A stretch of 64,000 bases of DNA from JAJPKK01 sp963702755 (GTDB lineage Bacteria > Pseudomonadota > Alphaproteobacteria > Rhizobiales > Xanthobacteraceae): positions 620,001 to 684,000 of the forward strand of contig CAVPDZ010000009.1 of assembly GCA_963702755.1 (NCBI GenBank), read 5' to 3'. The notes under the pieces were generated by a model. That model did not search any database. It was not told the DNA's origin and worked only from the letters and a program-made list of their open reading frames with translations. Made by a program: the position numbers and the translations under genes. Shown in pieces: positions 27,488-37,433 of this stretch; positions within the stretch are counted from its first letter, which is position 1, and every line of letters begins with the position of its first letter.

Positions 27488-28480
27488 TTACACCGCGTCG
27501 CGGATCGCGCGTTTGACGAGGTTCTCCATCAGGGGAACCTTGTACTGATTGAACGTCACCGGCCGGGCGCCGTGACTTGCGGTCTTGCCGGCGAGCGTCG
27601 CGGTGTCCTCATCCTGGGCGCTGCCCTTCACCACATCCTCGACGACCTTGAGGAAGCGCGGTGTTGCCGCAACGCCGCCGCAGCAGACGCGGGCCGCGCT
27701 GATGGTGCCGTTCGCGACCTTCACCGCGGAGGCGACGTTGACGAGCGGGAAGTCCCAGGTCTGACGGTCGGCCACCTTCTCGAAATAGAACTTGGCCCCG
27801 GCCCAGGTGGTGGGGATGCGGATCGCAACCAGCAACTCCTCGGGCTTGATCACCGTCATGTGGGTGATGTCGACTGCCGGTCCCACAAAGTACTTCTCGG
27901 CGTCGACGACCCGCTCGCCCTTGGCTGAGCGGATCACCATTTTGGCGTCGAGGACGATCAAGGCGGGCGCGGTATCCGACGGGCTCACCGCAATGCAGCG
28001 GGAGGCGTCGAAGATCGCGTGCTCGCGGTTCATCCCGCCCGGCGTATCGGCGAAGCAGGTGTTGCCGCCCGCCCGATAGCAGGGCAGGCCCGAGCGGTAA
28101 TACCAGCACCGCGCGTCCTGCGAGACGTTGCCGCCGATCGAGGACATGTTCCTGATCTGCGGGCTCGCGACCCGCCCGGCGGCATCCGCCAGCACCTTGT
28201 ACTTGCTGCGGATGACTTGACTGTTCGAAACATCCGCGAGCGTCGTCAAGGCGCCGATCTCGATCCCGTTCGGAGTTTCACGAATGCCCTTGAGCTCCGC
28301 GATTCCGCCGAGGTCCATCACGGCCTTCGGCCGTTTCACGCGGTCCTTGAACCAGTCGAGGCTGTCGTTGCCGCCAGCCATCTTCCAGATGTCCTGGCCA
28401 CGCTGGTTGAGTTGAGTGAGAGCGTCCGCAAGCTTGGTCGGCTGCAGCAGCTCGAAGTTGGGCATCATATCCCTGATCAT
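27488..28480 (-). CDS. Molybdenum hydroxylase FAD-binding subunit with predicted [4Fe-4S] site (PaoB-like)
   Basis: 330-residue FAD subunit of the xanthine dehydrogenase family. The FAD motif is AGGNDSLDWFKD near residue 35 and the second is IGGNVSQDARCW. Four cysteines near 125, 134, 142 and 162 (RCWYYRSGLPC, GNTCFADT, RCIAVSP) match the pattern of PaoB (YagS), where they bind a [4Fe-4S] cluster. It is the third gene of the operon 31592-27488, so a heterotrimer of the periplasmic aldehyde oxidoreductase PaoABC type is predicted. The substrate is probably an aldehyde, but this is inference. Confidence 0.88.
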   Translation of the reverse strand: MIRDMMPNFELLQPTKLADALTQLNQRGQDIWKMAGGNDSLDWFKDRVKRPKAVMDLGGIAELKGIRETPNGIEIGALTTLADVSNSQVIRSKYKVLADAAGRVASPQIRNMSSIGGNVSQDARCWYYRSGLPCYRAGGNTCFADTPGGMNREHAIFDASRCIAVSPSDTAPALIVLDAKMVIRSAKGERVVDAEKYFVGPAVDITHMTVIKPEELLVAIRIPTTWAGAKFYFEKVADRQTWDFPLVNVASAVKVANGTISAARVCCGGVAATPRFLKVVEDVVKGSAQDEDTATLAGKTASHGARPVTFNQYKVPLMENLVKRAIRDAV

Positions 28481-28492
28481 GGCTGCATCCCC

Positions 28493-30895
28493 TTATTGCG
28501 TATTGGCGGCGAGCAGTTTGTACGACTGCGGGCGCTTGGCGATGGCATTGACGATCATGTCCGCCATCACCGGCGTCCGGTTGAAGTAGTGGCCGCCCAT
28601 GGCGTCGGCGATGGCGCAGACGAGCGCCGCGCCGGCGCAGCCCTCCAGCGGCTCGCCGATGCCGCGCGACCCGAGCGGAGCGCTCGGATCCGACATGTCG
28701 ACCGCGTCGGCGTGCATTTCCGACGGCACGTCGAGATAGCTCATCGGCTTTTGGCTCAGGAACCCGGTATTCGCCGGCAGACCGATCTGCGCATCGAGCA
28801 CATATCGCTCAGTCGAGGCGAGACCGAAGCCCATGACCGCGCCGCTCTTGACCTGGGTGAAGAGACCCATCGGATGAATCACGGTGCCGCAATCGGCGAC
28901 GCCGAGATATTCGAGGATCGTATGCTGCCCGGTCTCGACATCGAGCTCGATCATGATGTAGCCGACCGCCAAAGCGGGCGGCATGGCATTGAAGGCAAGA
29001 TTGTCCTTGGCGACACCGACCAGGCCGGTGCCGGCGATGCCGGCGACGGCTGCCTGGGTGATCGGGTTGATGTCCTTGGGCGCCTCTTTGCCGGAGAACA
29101 CGCCGCCGAGATCGATCGCGCGCTGGGCCGCAGCGGCGTAGGTGAGCGACTTCGACGGATCGGATTTGAGAAAGACCTTCTCGCCGCCGATGTCGTAGTC
29201 GTCAGGCTGGCCGCCAAGATCCTTTGCGGCGATCTGCTGCAGCTTCGCCTTGGCATCCATTGCCGCCACGTAGTTCGTGCGCGACTGGGTGTAGGTCGTA
29301 TTGCTGCCGACCTGGGGCGAGTTCCACGGCAGGTGACGCCGGGTGTCGCCCCGTTCGATGATGCAGTTGTCCCAGCTGCACTTGAGGACTTCGGCGGCGA
29401 CGCGCGAGGTCGCGGCATAGGAGTAGGTGCCGAGATTGCCGACGCCGGTGTGGATGTGGACCTTGCCGTCCGGCGTGATCCGCACGAGGCCGTCAAAGCC
29501 ATTGAAGCCGGCCTGGTGGAACGCCGAGCCGACCCCGACGCCGATCACCTTGTTGCCGCGGCGCTGGCCGCTCAGCTTGATCTTCTCGTCCCACTTGAAG
29601 CGTTCGGCGCCTTTTGCCAGCGCTTCCTTGAGGTAGGCACTGGTGAAGGACTCGCGCTTCTCGCCGTGCTTGCCGTTGTTGTCGGGCGCATTGATCGTGC
29701 GGATTGCCACCCGATCGAGCCCGAGCCCGCGCGACGCCTTGTCCATGATCGGCTCCATGGCGAGGGCCGTCTGGTTCTCGCCGGGGCCGCGTTGCGGGCC
29801 GCGGAATGGCGTGTTGGTGAGCACCGGGATGCCGCGCCAGCGCATTGCCATCGGTTGATACACGACCGAAAGCGTATGGCCGAAGTTCTCGAAATCCCAG
29901 AAGCCGATGTTGGCGCCGTTCTCGGCCACCACATAAGCGTCCATGGCGGTGATGCGGCCATCGGCGCGGAAGCCGACCCTGATCCGGCCCTGGAAGCCGG
30001 CGCGGCCCTGGCCGATGGCGTATTCCTCGGCTCGGCTCACGCGCATCATGACCGGCCGATTGATCTTGCGCGACATGTGGGCCGGGATCGCCATCTGCGG
30101 GTAGGGCGTGCCCTTCGAGCCGAAACCGCCGCCGCAGTATTCGGCGACATACACGAGGTCCTTGGGCTCGACGCCGATGTAACGGGCAAGACCCGGGATC
30201 ATCGCCGTCTGGCTCTGGCTCGAGCCGAACACGAAGACCTTGCCGTTCTGCCAGTAAGCCATGGCGGAACGGGGCTCCATGCATTGATGGCCTTGAGCGC
30301 CGATCACGAAGCTTTCGTCGAGGACGAGCTTGGCGTCCTTGAAGCCGGCATCGAGGTCGCCATAGGTCCATTCTTCGGCGGGCTTGCCCATCGGCAGGTT
30401 GCCTTCGCCGGCCGACGCAAAGTCGCGCGCCGTCCACTTGATGGTCTGGAATTTGACCCGCGGATTGGCGACGTTGCCGTCGGTCCGGGCGGTGGGGCCG
30501 GCCGGATGGAGGCTGTCGAGCGGATCGACCACGAACGGCAGCGGTTCGTATTCGATCTTGATGAGGTCGATCGCGTCCTGGGCGAGTTGCTCGGTTTCGG
30601 CCGCGACCGCGAGGATCGGGTCGCCGACGTAGAGCGGCTCGTTGGTCAGGATCGGATTGTTGGGCGGCGGGAATGCCGGCACGTCATCGGCCGTGATGAT
30701 GCCGAGCACGCCCTTCAGCTTGAGCGCCGCCGAGCTGTCGATGCGCTTCACCTTGGCGTGCGGCATCGGGCTCGTGAGCATGCGGCAGAACACCATGCCG
30801 TCGGCGCGGTAGTCCTCCGCGTATTTCGCCTTGCCGGTGACCTTGCCGTAGATGTCGGGCGGGGTGAAATTCTTGCCGATCAGATCGTATGCCAT
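28493..30895 (-). CDS. Molybdenum hydroxylase molybdopterin-binding subunit (PaoC-like)
   Basis: 800-residue catalytic subunit of the xanthine dehydrogenase family, intact. It begins with the Ald_Xan_dh hammerhead part (YGKVTGKAKYAEDYRADGM), then the Mo-cofactor domain (CGGGFGSKGTPYPQMAI, GPQRGPGENQTALAMEP). The catalytic Glu is seen in GSRGIGEPLEG near residue 748. No signal peptide; it should be exported together with the Tat-carrying small subunit. It begins one base after the small-subunit stop and is followed closely by the FAD subunit. No MocA/XdhC-type maturation factor is in the window. Confidence 0.92.
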   Translation of the reverse strand: MAYDLIGKNFTPPDIYGKVTGKAKYAEDYRADGMVFCRMLTSPMPHAKVKRIDSSAALKLKGVLGIITADDVPAFPPPNNPILTNEPLYVGDPILAVAAETEQLAQDAIDLIKIEYEPLPFVVDPLDSLHPAGPTARTDGNVANPRVKFQTIKWTARDFASAGEGNLPMGKPAEEWTYGDLDAGFKDAKLVLDESFVIGAQGHQCMEPRSAMAYWQNGKVFVFGSSQSQTAMIPGLARYIGVEPKDLVYVAEYCGGGFGSKGTPYPQMAIPAHMSRKINRPVMMRVSRAEEYAIGQGRAGFQGRIRVGFRADGRITAMDAYVVAENGANIGFWDFENFGHTLSVVYQPMAMRWRGIPVLTNTPFRGPQRGPGENQTALAMEPIMDKASRGLGLDRVAIRTINAPDNNGKHGEKRESFTSAYLKEALAKGAERFKWDEKIKLSGQRRGNKVIGVGVGSAFHQAGFNGFDGLVRITPDGKVHIHTGVGNLGTYSYAATSRVAAEVLKCSWDNCIIERGDTRRHLPWNSPQVGSNTTYTQSRTNYVAAMDAKAKLQQIAAKDLGGQPDDYDIGGEKVFLKSDPSKSLTYAAAAQRAIDLGGVFSGKEAPKDINPITQAAVAGIAGTGLVGVAKDNLAFNAMPPALAVGYIMIELDVETGQHTILEYLGVADCGTVIHPMGLFTQVKSGAVMGFGLASTERYVLDAQIGLPANTGFLSQKPMSYLDVPSEMHADAVDMSDPSAPLGSRGIGEPLEGCAGAALVCAIADAMGGHYFNRTPVMADMIVNAIAKRPQSYKLLAANTQ

Positions 30896-30896
30896 C

Positions 30897-31592
30897 TCAC
30901 GCCTCCCGGGCGGCGCGCATCACCGCGTTGAGATAATGGTCATAGGCTCCGCAACGACAGAGGTTGCCGGAGAGTGCCAGGCGCACCTCGTCGCGCGTCG
31001 GCTTCGGATTGACCTTGAGCAATCCGACTGCGGATATGATCTGGCCGGGGGTACAGAAGCCGCATTGCGGGGCCAGCTCCTCGACGAACGCTTTCTGCAT
31101 CGGATGCAGTTCGCCCTTCGGGCCTTCGAGGCCTTCGATCGTGGTGACTTTTCGTCCGCGCAGCGAGTGCGTCAGCGTCGAGCACGAATGCATCGGCACG
31201 TCGTCGATCAGCACGGTGCAGGCGCCGCATTCGCCGCGGTCGCAACCGAGCTTGGTGCCGGTGAGGCCGAGCTTGTAGCGCAGCGTCATCGCCAGCGTCT
31301 CGTTCGCGGTCGCATCGACCCGGCGCATCTGGCCATTGACGTTGATGGAGAGGAGCCGCTCCGGCGTTGCAGCCGCGCCCTGGGCGCGGGCGCCGCGGCC
31401 GCCCATGGTGTAGCTCAGCGCGGAGACCGCCGCGCCTGAGGCAATCACCGCCTTGATGAAGTCGCGGCGATTCGCGCCCGGAGCCCGTGGTTGCGGTGGC
31501 GGCGGTGTCCAAGGCGGATCTTGCGCAGCAAGCGCCTTGTAGTCGAGATTCGCATCAACGATGCGAGTATCGGGGGGAAGATAGTGCTCCAT
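30897..31592 (-). CDS. Molybdenum hydroxylase [2Fe-2S] subunit with Tat signal (PaoA-like)
   Basis: 231 residues. A proline-rich head of about 40 residues precedes a twin-arginine signal (NRRDFIKAVIASGAAVSALSY) near residue 42, pointing to folded export to the periplasm. The plant-type ferredoxin cluster site follows (CDRGECGACTVLI with CSTL), then the second cluster domain (CGFCTPGQI, NLCRCGAYD). The start ATG at 31592 has AAGGAGGGA just upstream; a longer frame to 31673 has no ribosome site. First gene of a three-gene operon. Tat export, subunit order and the FAD-subunit cysteines all agree with the PaoABC type. Confidence 0.92.
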   Translation of the reverse strand: MEHYLPPDTRIVDANLDYKALAAQDPPWTPPPPQPRAPGANRRDFIKAVIASGAAVSALSYTMGGRGARAQGAAATPERLLSINVNGQMRRVDATANETLAMTLRYKLGLTGTKLGCDRGECGACTVLIDDVPMHSCSTLTHSLRGRKVTTIEGLEGPKGELHPMQKAFVEELAPQCGFCTPGQIISAVGLLKVNPKPTRDEVRLALSGNLCRCGAYDHYLNAVMRAAREA

Positions 31593-31761
31593 GGTCCCTC
31601 CTTGTGAATTTTGTTTTGCCGTGGGCACGGCAAACTCGCTCAGGGCGGCGAGTTTAGAGAGTTTCAAAATCAATCACAATTAAGCCGCATCGGCAATGGA
31701 AACGGCGCTGGTCAGGCGACGATGTCGCACCAGATTTTCGCCCGTGACGTGTGGGCGTGGC

Positions 31762-32286
31762 CTATTTTCCGCTATTCGTGCCGGCAGGCTTGCCGTGCGT
31801 TTCGCGCCATTTCGCGAGCAGGCGCCAGCCTTCATCCCGCTGCGCTGCGGTCGACTCCTGGATGATGGCATCGCGCCACAGGAAGGCGTCGGGTTGTCCG
31901 CCGGAAAGAGCGAGTTCGACCCACATCAACGCAAGCGGCGGATTGGCCGGCAGGCCGTCCGCCTTGAAATACATCAGCGCGAGAAAGAGCTGCGCGGTCG
32001 GCTCCCCCTGCTCGGCGGCGCGCGCGAACAATTCGGCCGCCCGCGCCCGGTCGATGGCACTTCCGCGCCCGGAATACACCATGAATCCGAGACTGGTGAG
32101 CGAGCGGGCATCGCCCGCCGCCGCGAGCGGCGTCCACACCGATTGGGCGCGCTCGTAAGCACCCTCGTTGAACGCGGCGAGGCCGGAGCGGAATCGGGCG
32201 TCGGCGTCGTCGCCGCGCGCAGCGACGATCGCCGCGAACATTGCGACAAACGCAATCCCGAATAGCCCGCACCGTCTCGATATCAT
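31762..32286 (-). CDS. Exported Sel1-like repeat protein
   Basis: 174 residues with a signal peptide (CGLFGIAFVAMFAAIVAARG). Two to three Sel1/TPR-like helical repeats follow: FNEGAYERAQSVWTPLAAAGDARSLTSLGFMVYSG, RARAAELFARAAEQGEPTAQLFLALMY, and PPLALMWVELALSGG. Such repeats bind proteins or peptidoglycan-associated partners. GGAGAG stands before ATG at 32286. It lies between two unrelated genes, so no function can be drawn from context. Confidence 0.83.
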   Translation of the reverse strand: MISRRCGLFGIAFVAMFAAIVAARGDDADARFRSGLAAFNEGAYERAQSVWTPLAAAGDARSLTSLGFMVYSGRGSAIDRARAAELFARAAEQGEPTAQLFLALMYFKADGLPANPPLALMWVELALSGGQPDAFLWRDAIIQESTAAQRDEGWRLLAKWRETHGKPAGTNSGK

Positions 32287-32396
32287 CGGTAACCCGTCTC
32301 TCCGTTATGTATGAAAATATATATCGAAACTCCGCGCCGATTTCGAGGTGGAGTATAGGTCGCCGTATTTGATGCCCTCCGTTCGACCACCACCAT

Positions 32397-33293
32397 TCAA
32401 TGCCGCCCGATGAAATCAAGCACCTTGGCATTGAATTGTTCCGGCTGTTCCCAGGCGATCGAATGGCCGGATTCGCTGATGACGGCCCATTCGTGGGCTT
32501 TCAAATGCGCCGCCCACAGGCGCATCAAGGCGGGCGGCGCGAGGAGATCGCAATCGGCCGCCATTACCAGCGTTGGCATCGTCACATCGGCAAGTTTCGC
32601 GAAGGTGTTCGGTGAGCGCAGCGGCTGCGACGGGGCGCCCGGCTGCTGGGCGTGCTCGTCGATCTCGATCCAGCGCTTGGTGCCGTCGGGATTGCCGCCG
32701 CGATAGCCTGGGCCGACTTCGCGGTAGACCGCGGGTAGCTGGCGCAGGCCGGGAATTTCGAGCCGCGCTACGAACTCGCGCATCTGCGGCTCGGAAAATT
32801 GGCCGGTGCTCGCGGCCACCACGAGGCTGCGCAGCCGCTGCGGCCGCCACGCCGCGTAATCGAGGGCCGCGAAGCCGCCGCCGGCAACCCCCAAGAGATG
32901 AAATCGATCAAGCTTGAGGTGGTCGGCGAGGGCGTCGAGATCGCCGGCGATGCTGCCGGGCTGCGGGCCGCTTTCGGGTACGGCGGTGCTGCGTCCCCAT
33001 CCGCGCCGGTCGAAGGCGATGACGCGGTATCCGGCCGCCGAGAACGCTGCGGCCTGCCGTTCCCACACCGCGCTGGTGCCGGTGTTCGCGTGGAGCAGCA
33101 CGATCGGCACGCCGCCGCCACCCGTGTCGGTGAACCATAGTTTTACGCCCGGAAGGTCGGCGTAATGTCCGGCATTGTCCGCAGCGGGTGAGGGCATATT
33201 CATCAAAGCAAGCGCTAGCAGGACCGTAAGGATGATTCCTGAACCTGACCGGCTGGCAAGGTTGCCAAATTTGATCCCGCGACCTCTGTGCAT
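32397..33293 (-). CDS. Exported alpha/beta hydrolase-fold protein with Ala in place of the nucleophilic Ser
   Basis: 298 residues from ATG at 33293 (GGAG upstream), with a signal or anchor segment (SGIILTVLLALALMNMPSPA). The fold is clear: VPIVLLHANTGTSAVWERQ (oxyanion loop), YRVIAFDRRGWGRS, and the usual Asp (MAADCDLLAPP) and His (SESGHSIAWEQPEQF). The nucleophile elbow, however, reads LLGVAGGGFAAL where GxSxG is expected, so Ser is replaced by Ala. The codon is GCC, not a simple frameshift product. It overlaps nothing: the rRNA methyltransferase gene ends at 33355. Catalysis by the usual mechanism seems excluded. Confidence 0.8.
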   Translation of the reverse strand: MHRGRGIKFGNLASRSGSGIILTVLLALALMNMPSPAADNAGHYADLPGVKLWFTDTGGGGVPIVLLHANTGTSAVWERQAAAFSAAGYRVIAFDRRGWGRSTAVPESGPQPGSIAGDLDALADHLKLDRFHLLGVAGGGFAALDYAAWRPQRLRSLVVAASTGQFSEPQMREFVARLEIPGLRQLPAVYREVGPGYRGGNPDGTKRWIEIDEHAQQPGAPSQPLRSPNTFAKLADVTMPTLVMAADCDLLAPPALMRLWAAHLKAHEWAVISESGHSIAWEQPEQFNAKVLDFIGRH

Positions 33294-33354
33294 ATCGTGC
33301 TCCGGCTGATGGCGCATCATTGAAGCGCAAGTCGCAGCGCAGCGATACGCCTCA

Positions 33355-34606
33355 CTATCGCGAAAATCGCGCGACGATCTCGACATGGAACGAGTAGCGG
33401 AACTGGTCGACCGGCGTCACCTCGTCGAGGCGATAGCCGCCGTCGATCAGGATTTTGGCGTCGCGGGCGAACGTCGCGGCGTTGCACGAAACCGCGACGA
33501 TCGTACCGATGCGGCTCTTGGCGAGTTCGCGCGCCTGGGCCTCGGCTCCCTGACGGGGCGGATCGAATACGACGGCATCGCAGCCGGTCAACTCGGCCGG
33601 CGACGAACGGGCGGCGAAAGAGATCGCGCCGCTGCGCGTCGATCGGCTTGAGCCCCGTCGTCGCCGCCGCTGCTCGGCGCAGCGCCTCGATGGCGTCCTC
33701 ATCACTGTCGGCGGCGACGACGCGCGCGCGTTCCGCGATCCGCAGCGCAAATGGGCCAATGCCGGCAAACAGGTCGGCGACCGTTTTCACGCGGCGGCCG
33801 GCCGCATCAAGATGGCCGAGCACGAGCTGCGCCAGCGTCTTCTCGCCGAGCGCGGTCGCCTGGAGGAAGGCGCCGGGCGGCAGCGCGACAACGGCGCGTC
33901 CGATCTGGAGGGTCGGTTCGCTGCGCTGGGCGACGCGTTCGCCGTGCCGCGTAATGCGCGCCAGGCGGTGGGTCTCGGCGATGCCCGCGAGCGTCATCGT
34001 GAGCTGCGGGGTGAGCGGGCCGGAGCCGCGCACGTCGATATCGATGCCGGCATCGGTCGCTGTCGCCTGGATGTCGAGCGGCTTGCCGACGCCTTGCAGA
34101 ACTTCGGCAATCGCCCAGGCAGCATTGATCGCGCCGGCAAGACCTGGAGCGAGGATCGGGCAGCGATCGATCGGTACGATGCGATGGGCGTGAAGTGCCG
34201 CAAAGCCGACCTCAAGGACATCATGATCGCTGCGGCGCGCGTGCAGCACGGCGCGCCGGCGGCCATCGCCATGGGCGTCGATGAGGTCGCCGACCGGCCC
34301 ATCGATGCCGACGTGGCTGAGTTCCTCGACCACGCGCCCACGTTTCCAGGCGCGATAATCGGCGCTCGCCCAATGCTGGAGCGCGCAGCCGCCGCAGGTG
34401 CCGAAGTGGGGGCAGATCGGAGCGATCCGGGCCGGGCTCGCGGTCTCGACACGCAACAGCGCGCGCCGGTCCGGATGGCCAAGCCACGGTCCGACCTCGA
34501 CCGTCTCTCCGGGCAGTGCATAGGGGACGTAGATGGCACCCGATGGCGCGTGCGCGATGCCGTCACCGCGCCGGCCGATATCGTCGATGACCAGCCGTTC
34601 GACCAT
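33355..34606 (-). CDS. TRAM/RumA-type class I SAM-dependent RNA m5U methyltransferase, one frameshift
   Basis: About 416 residues. The N-terminal TRAM domain (VIDDIGRRGDGIAHAPSGAIYVPYALPGETVEV) is followed by iron-sulfur cysteines (CPHFGTCGGCALQHW) and the SAM-binding core (VADLFAGIGPFALRIAERARVVAAD). A +1 frameshift near 33615 follows RRDLF; in the new frame the expected motifs appear: CDAVVFDPPRQGA and the catalytic Cys in VAVSCNAATFARDA. The gene begins 9 bases after the tlyA stop, so the two RNA methyltransferases are one transcript. It acts on a uridine in rRNA or tRNA; the exact site cannot be assigned. Confidence 0.86.
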
Positions 34607-34615
34607 CAGCGGCTC

Positions 34616-35362
34616 TCAATCAAGCGCGGCGGCGAGGAAGAATTCGCGATTGCCGTCGCCGCCTGCGATTGCCGAAGGAAATACCACGATGCCGGTGCAT
34701 CCCAGCGCGGCGGCGAACTCCGTAATATCGGTACAGACCGCTTGATGCACGGCGGCGTCGCGCACGATCCCGTTCTTGATGCGGGAGCGCGGGGCTTCGA
34801 ACTGCGGTTTGATCAGCGCAAGGAGGTTCGCCGGGCGCGTCGCGAGCGCGAGCGCCGCCGGCATCACCAGCTTGAGCGAGATGAAACTCACATCGATGGT
34901 GACGATGTCCGGTCGCTCCGCGAAGCAGCTTGGGTCGAGGGTGCGAATGTCGGTGCCTTCCATCGACACGATCTCGGGACGCCCGCGCAGCCGCGAGTGC
35001 AGTTGACCCGTACCGACATCGATCGCATAGACAGCTCGCGCACCGCGCGCGACGAGCACTTCGGTAAAGCCGCCGGTCGATGCACCGATGTCGAGACAAA
35101 CGCGGCCGGCGACGCTCACGCCCGTGCGGTCGAGCGCGTCGCTGAGCTTGACGCCGCCGCGCGACACCCACGGAAAAGCGGGGGTTGCGGCGAGCGCCGC
35201 ATCCGGCGCGATGGCATCGGAGGCCTTGCGCACGGGTGCATCGTTGGCGGTGACGAGGCCAGCCGTGATCGCCGCCTGGGCCTTGGCCCGGCTCTCGAAC
35301 AGGCCTCGCTCTACCAGAACGACATCGGCGCGCCGTCGGCCCGGCGCTGGCGCATCAGGCAT
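34616..35362 (-). CDS. tlyA: TlyA family rRNA (cytidine-2'-O)-methyltransferase
   Basis: 248 residues. N-terminal S4 RNA-binding domain (RRADVVLVERGLFESRAKAQAAITAGLV), linker (FPWVSRGGVKLSDAL), then the FtsJ-like methyltransferase: SAM motif CLDIGASTGGFTEVLV, YAIDVGTGQLHSRL, IVTIDVSFISLKLV and catalytic Lys in LLALIKPQFEAP. In related bacteria TlyA methylates 16S or 23S rRNA and is a capreomycin-sensitivity factor. ATG at 35362 fits the family start; a longer frame to 35419 adds 19 poorly conserved residues. It lies downstream of dxs on the same strand, the common Rhizobiales order. Confidence 0.92.
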   Translation of the reverse strand: MPDAPAPGRRRADVVLVERGLFESRAKAQAAITAGLVTANDAPVRKASDAIAPDAALAATPAFPWVSRGGVKLSDALDRTGVSVAGRVCLDIGASTGGFTEVLVARGARAVYAIDVGTGQLHSRLRGRPEIVSMEGTDIRTLDPSCFAERPDIVTIDVSFISLKLVMPAALALATRPANLLALIKPQFEAPRSRIKNGIVRDAAVHQAVCTDITEFAAALGCTGIVVFPSAIAGGDGNREFFLAAALD

Positions 35363-35444
35363 TGGTGAATTCCGCGAACCAGGCACGCAACAACGAACGT
35401 CCTTGCGCTCGCTGCTCAAAAAGCTTGATTGATATAGCTTCGCA

Positions 35445-35476
35445 GGCGTGACGGCTCAACGTCACGCCGGTCTTTT
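35445..35476. terminator. Hairpin between dxs and tlyA
   Basis: A perfect 9-bp stem (GGCGTGACG / CGTCACGCC) with loop GCTCAA lies between the two genes. On the plus strand it is followed by GGTCTTTT, a terminator-like tail; on the minus strand, where both genes are read, no T-run follows. It may attenuate rather than end transcription. Confidence 0.45.
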
Positions 35477-35503
35477 GCGGCGGCAGCTTGCGGTTTCGGC
35501 GAA

Positions 35504-37433
35504 TCAAGCCTTCGCGAGCTTCACGCGCTCGGTGGTGACGTCGCGGCCGAGCGCCTCGAACACCTTGGCGACGATCCCCCTCGTGTCGAGGCCGGCCTTG
35601 GCGTACATCGCGTTCGGCGAGTCCTGATCGATGAAGGTGTCAGGCAGCACCATGGCGCGGAAGCGCAGCCCGCGGTCGAGCACGCCGTGCTCGGCGAGTT
35701 CCTGCAGCACGAACGAACCGAAGCCGCCGATCGAGCCTTCCTCGATGGTGATCATGACCTCATGCTCGCGCGCGAGCCGCAGCACGAGATCGGTATCGAG
35801 GGGCTTCGCAAACCGCGCATCGGCGACCGTGGTCGAGAGGCCGTAACCGGCCAGTTCGTCGGCCGCCTTGAGGCATTCGCCGAGGCGCGCGCCGTAACAC
35901 AGCAGCGCCACCTTGTCGCCCTCGCGGAGCACGCGCCCGCGCCCGATCTCGAGCGGCTTGCCTTCCTCAGGCATCGGCACGCCACGCCCTTCGCCGCGCG
36001 GATAGCGCAGCGCCGAGGGGCGATCGTCGATCGGCGACCTGGGTCGCAACCATGTCGACAAGGTCCGCCTCGTCGGCCGCCGCCATCAGCACGAACCCAG
36101 GCAGGCACCCGAGATAGGCGACGTCGAAGGAGCCGGCATGGGTCGGGCCGTCGGCCCCGACGAGGCCGGCGCGGTCCATGGCAAAACGCACCGGCAGCCG
36201 CTGGATCGCCACGTCATGCACGACCTGGTCGTAGGCGCGCTGCAGGAAGGTCGAATAGATCACCGCGAACGGCTTGAAGCCCTCCGTCGCAAGCCCGGCC
36301 GCGAACGTCACGCCGTGCTGCTCGGCAATGCCGACGTCAAAGGTGCGCTCCGGGAACGCCTTGCCGAACAGATCGAGCCCGGTGCCGGACGGCATCGCCG
36401 CCGTGATGGCAACGATCTTCGGATCCTTCTTCGCTTCCTTGATCAGGCTCTCGGCGAAGACCTTGGTGTAGGCCGGCGCTCCGGCCTTGGACTTCGCCTG
36501 CGCGCCGGTCGCGACATCGAAAGCAACCACGCCGTGATACTTGTCGGCGGAGGTCTCCGCGGGGGGATAGCCCTTGCCCTTCTGCGTCACGACATGGACG
36601 AGGATCGGGCCAATTTCGGCATCGCGCACGTTAGACAGTACCGGCAGCAGATGCTCCAGATTGTGGCCATCGATCGGGCCGATGTAATAGAAGCCCAGCT
36701 CCTCGAACAGCGTGCCGCCGGTGATCAGGCCGCGCGCGTATTCTTCGGCCCGCAACGCGCGCTGCTCGAAGAACTTCGGCAGGTGGGCTGCAAGCTGGCG
36801 GCCGATCTCGCGGATCGACATGTAGGTGCGGCCGGACAACAGCCGCGACAGGTAAGCCGACATCGCGCCGACCGGCGGCGCAATCGACATGTCGTTGTCA
36901 TTGAGAATGACGATCAGCCGCGAGTCGATCGCGCCGGCGTTGTTCATGGCCTCATACGCCATGCCGGCCGACATGGCGCCGTCGCCAATGACGCACACCA
37001 CCTTATTGTTGCGGTCCTCTATCTTGCTCGCCACTGCCATGCCGAGGCCGGCGGAGATCGAGGTCGACGAATGCGCAGCGCCGAACGGATCGTATTCGCT
37101 TTCGGCCCGCTTGGTGAAACCAGAAAGGCCGCCGCCCTGGCGCAAGGTGCGAATGCGGTCGCGGCGCCCGGTCAGAATCTTGTGCGGATAGGCTTGGTGG
37201 CCGACGTCCCAGATCAGCCGGTCATGCGGCGTGTCGAACACGTAATGCAGCGCTACCGTCAGTTCGACGACACCGAGCCCGGCGCCGAGATGTCCGCCGG
37301 TCTGGGACACCGCGCTGATGAGCTCGACCCGCAGCTCGTCCGCAATCTGCCGCAAATGGTCCGGCTCGAACCGACGCAAATCGTCCGGCGTCTTGATCTG
37401 GTCGAGCAGCGGAGTCTTGGACGGCTCAAACAA
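35504..37433 (-). CDS. dxs: 1-deoxy-D-xylulose-5-phosphate synthase, one frameshift
   Basis: About 642 residues; first enzyme of the MEP isoprenoid pathway, using thiamine diphosphate to join pyruvate and glyceraldehyde 3-phosphate. Motifs: GGHLGAGLGVVELTVALHYVF, IWDVGHQAYPHK, the ThDP motif VIGDGAMSAGMAYEAMNNAG with NDNDMSI, and the transketolase domain FDVGIAEQHGVTFAAGLA plus DRAGLVGADGPTHAG. A +1 frameshift near 36033 splits it; homology continues as DDRPSALRYPRGEG to the end. I prefer a TTG start at 37433 (HALFEPSKTP), because GGAGG lies correctly in front; the ATG at 37478 would add 15 unlikely residues. Confidence 0.92.

Noticed and set aside
28019..30931. A 970-codon open frame on the plus strand, antisense to the molybdenum hydroxylase genes
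   Set aside because: It mirrors the codon pattern of the real genes opposite, has a biased His/Arg/Asp/Ala composition and shows no known domain. High GC produces such frames.
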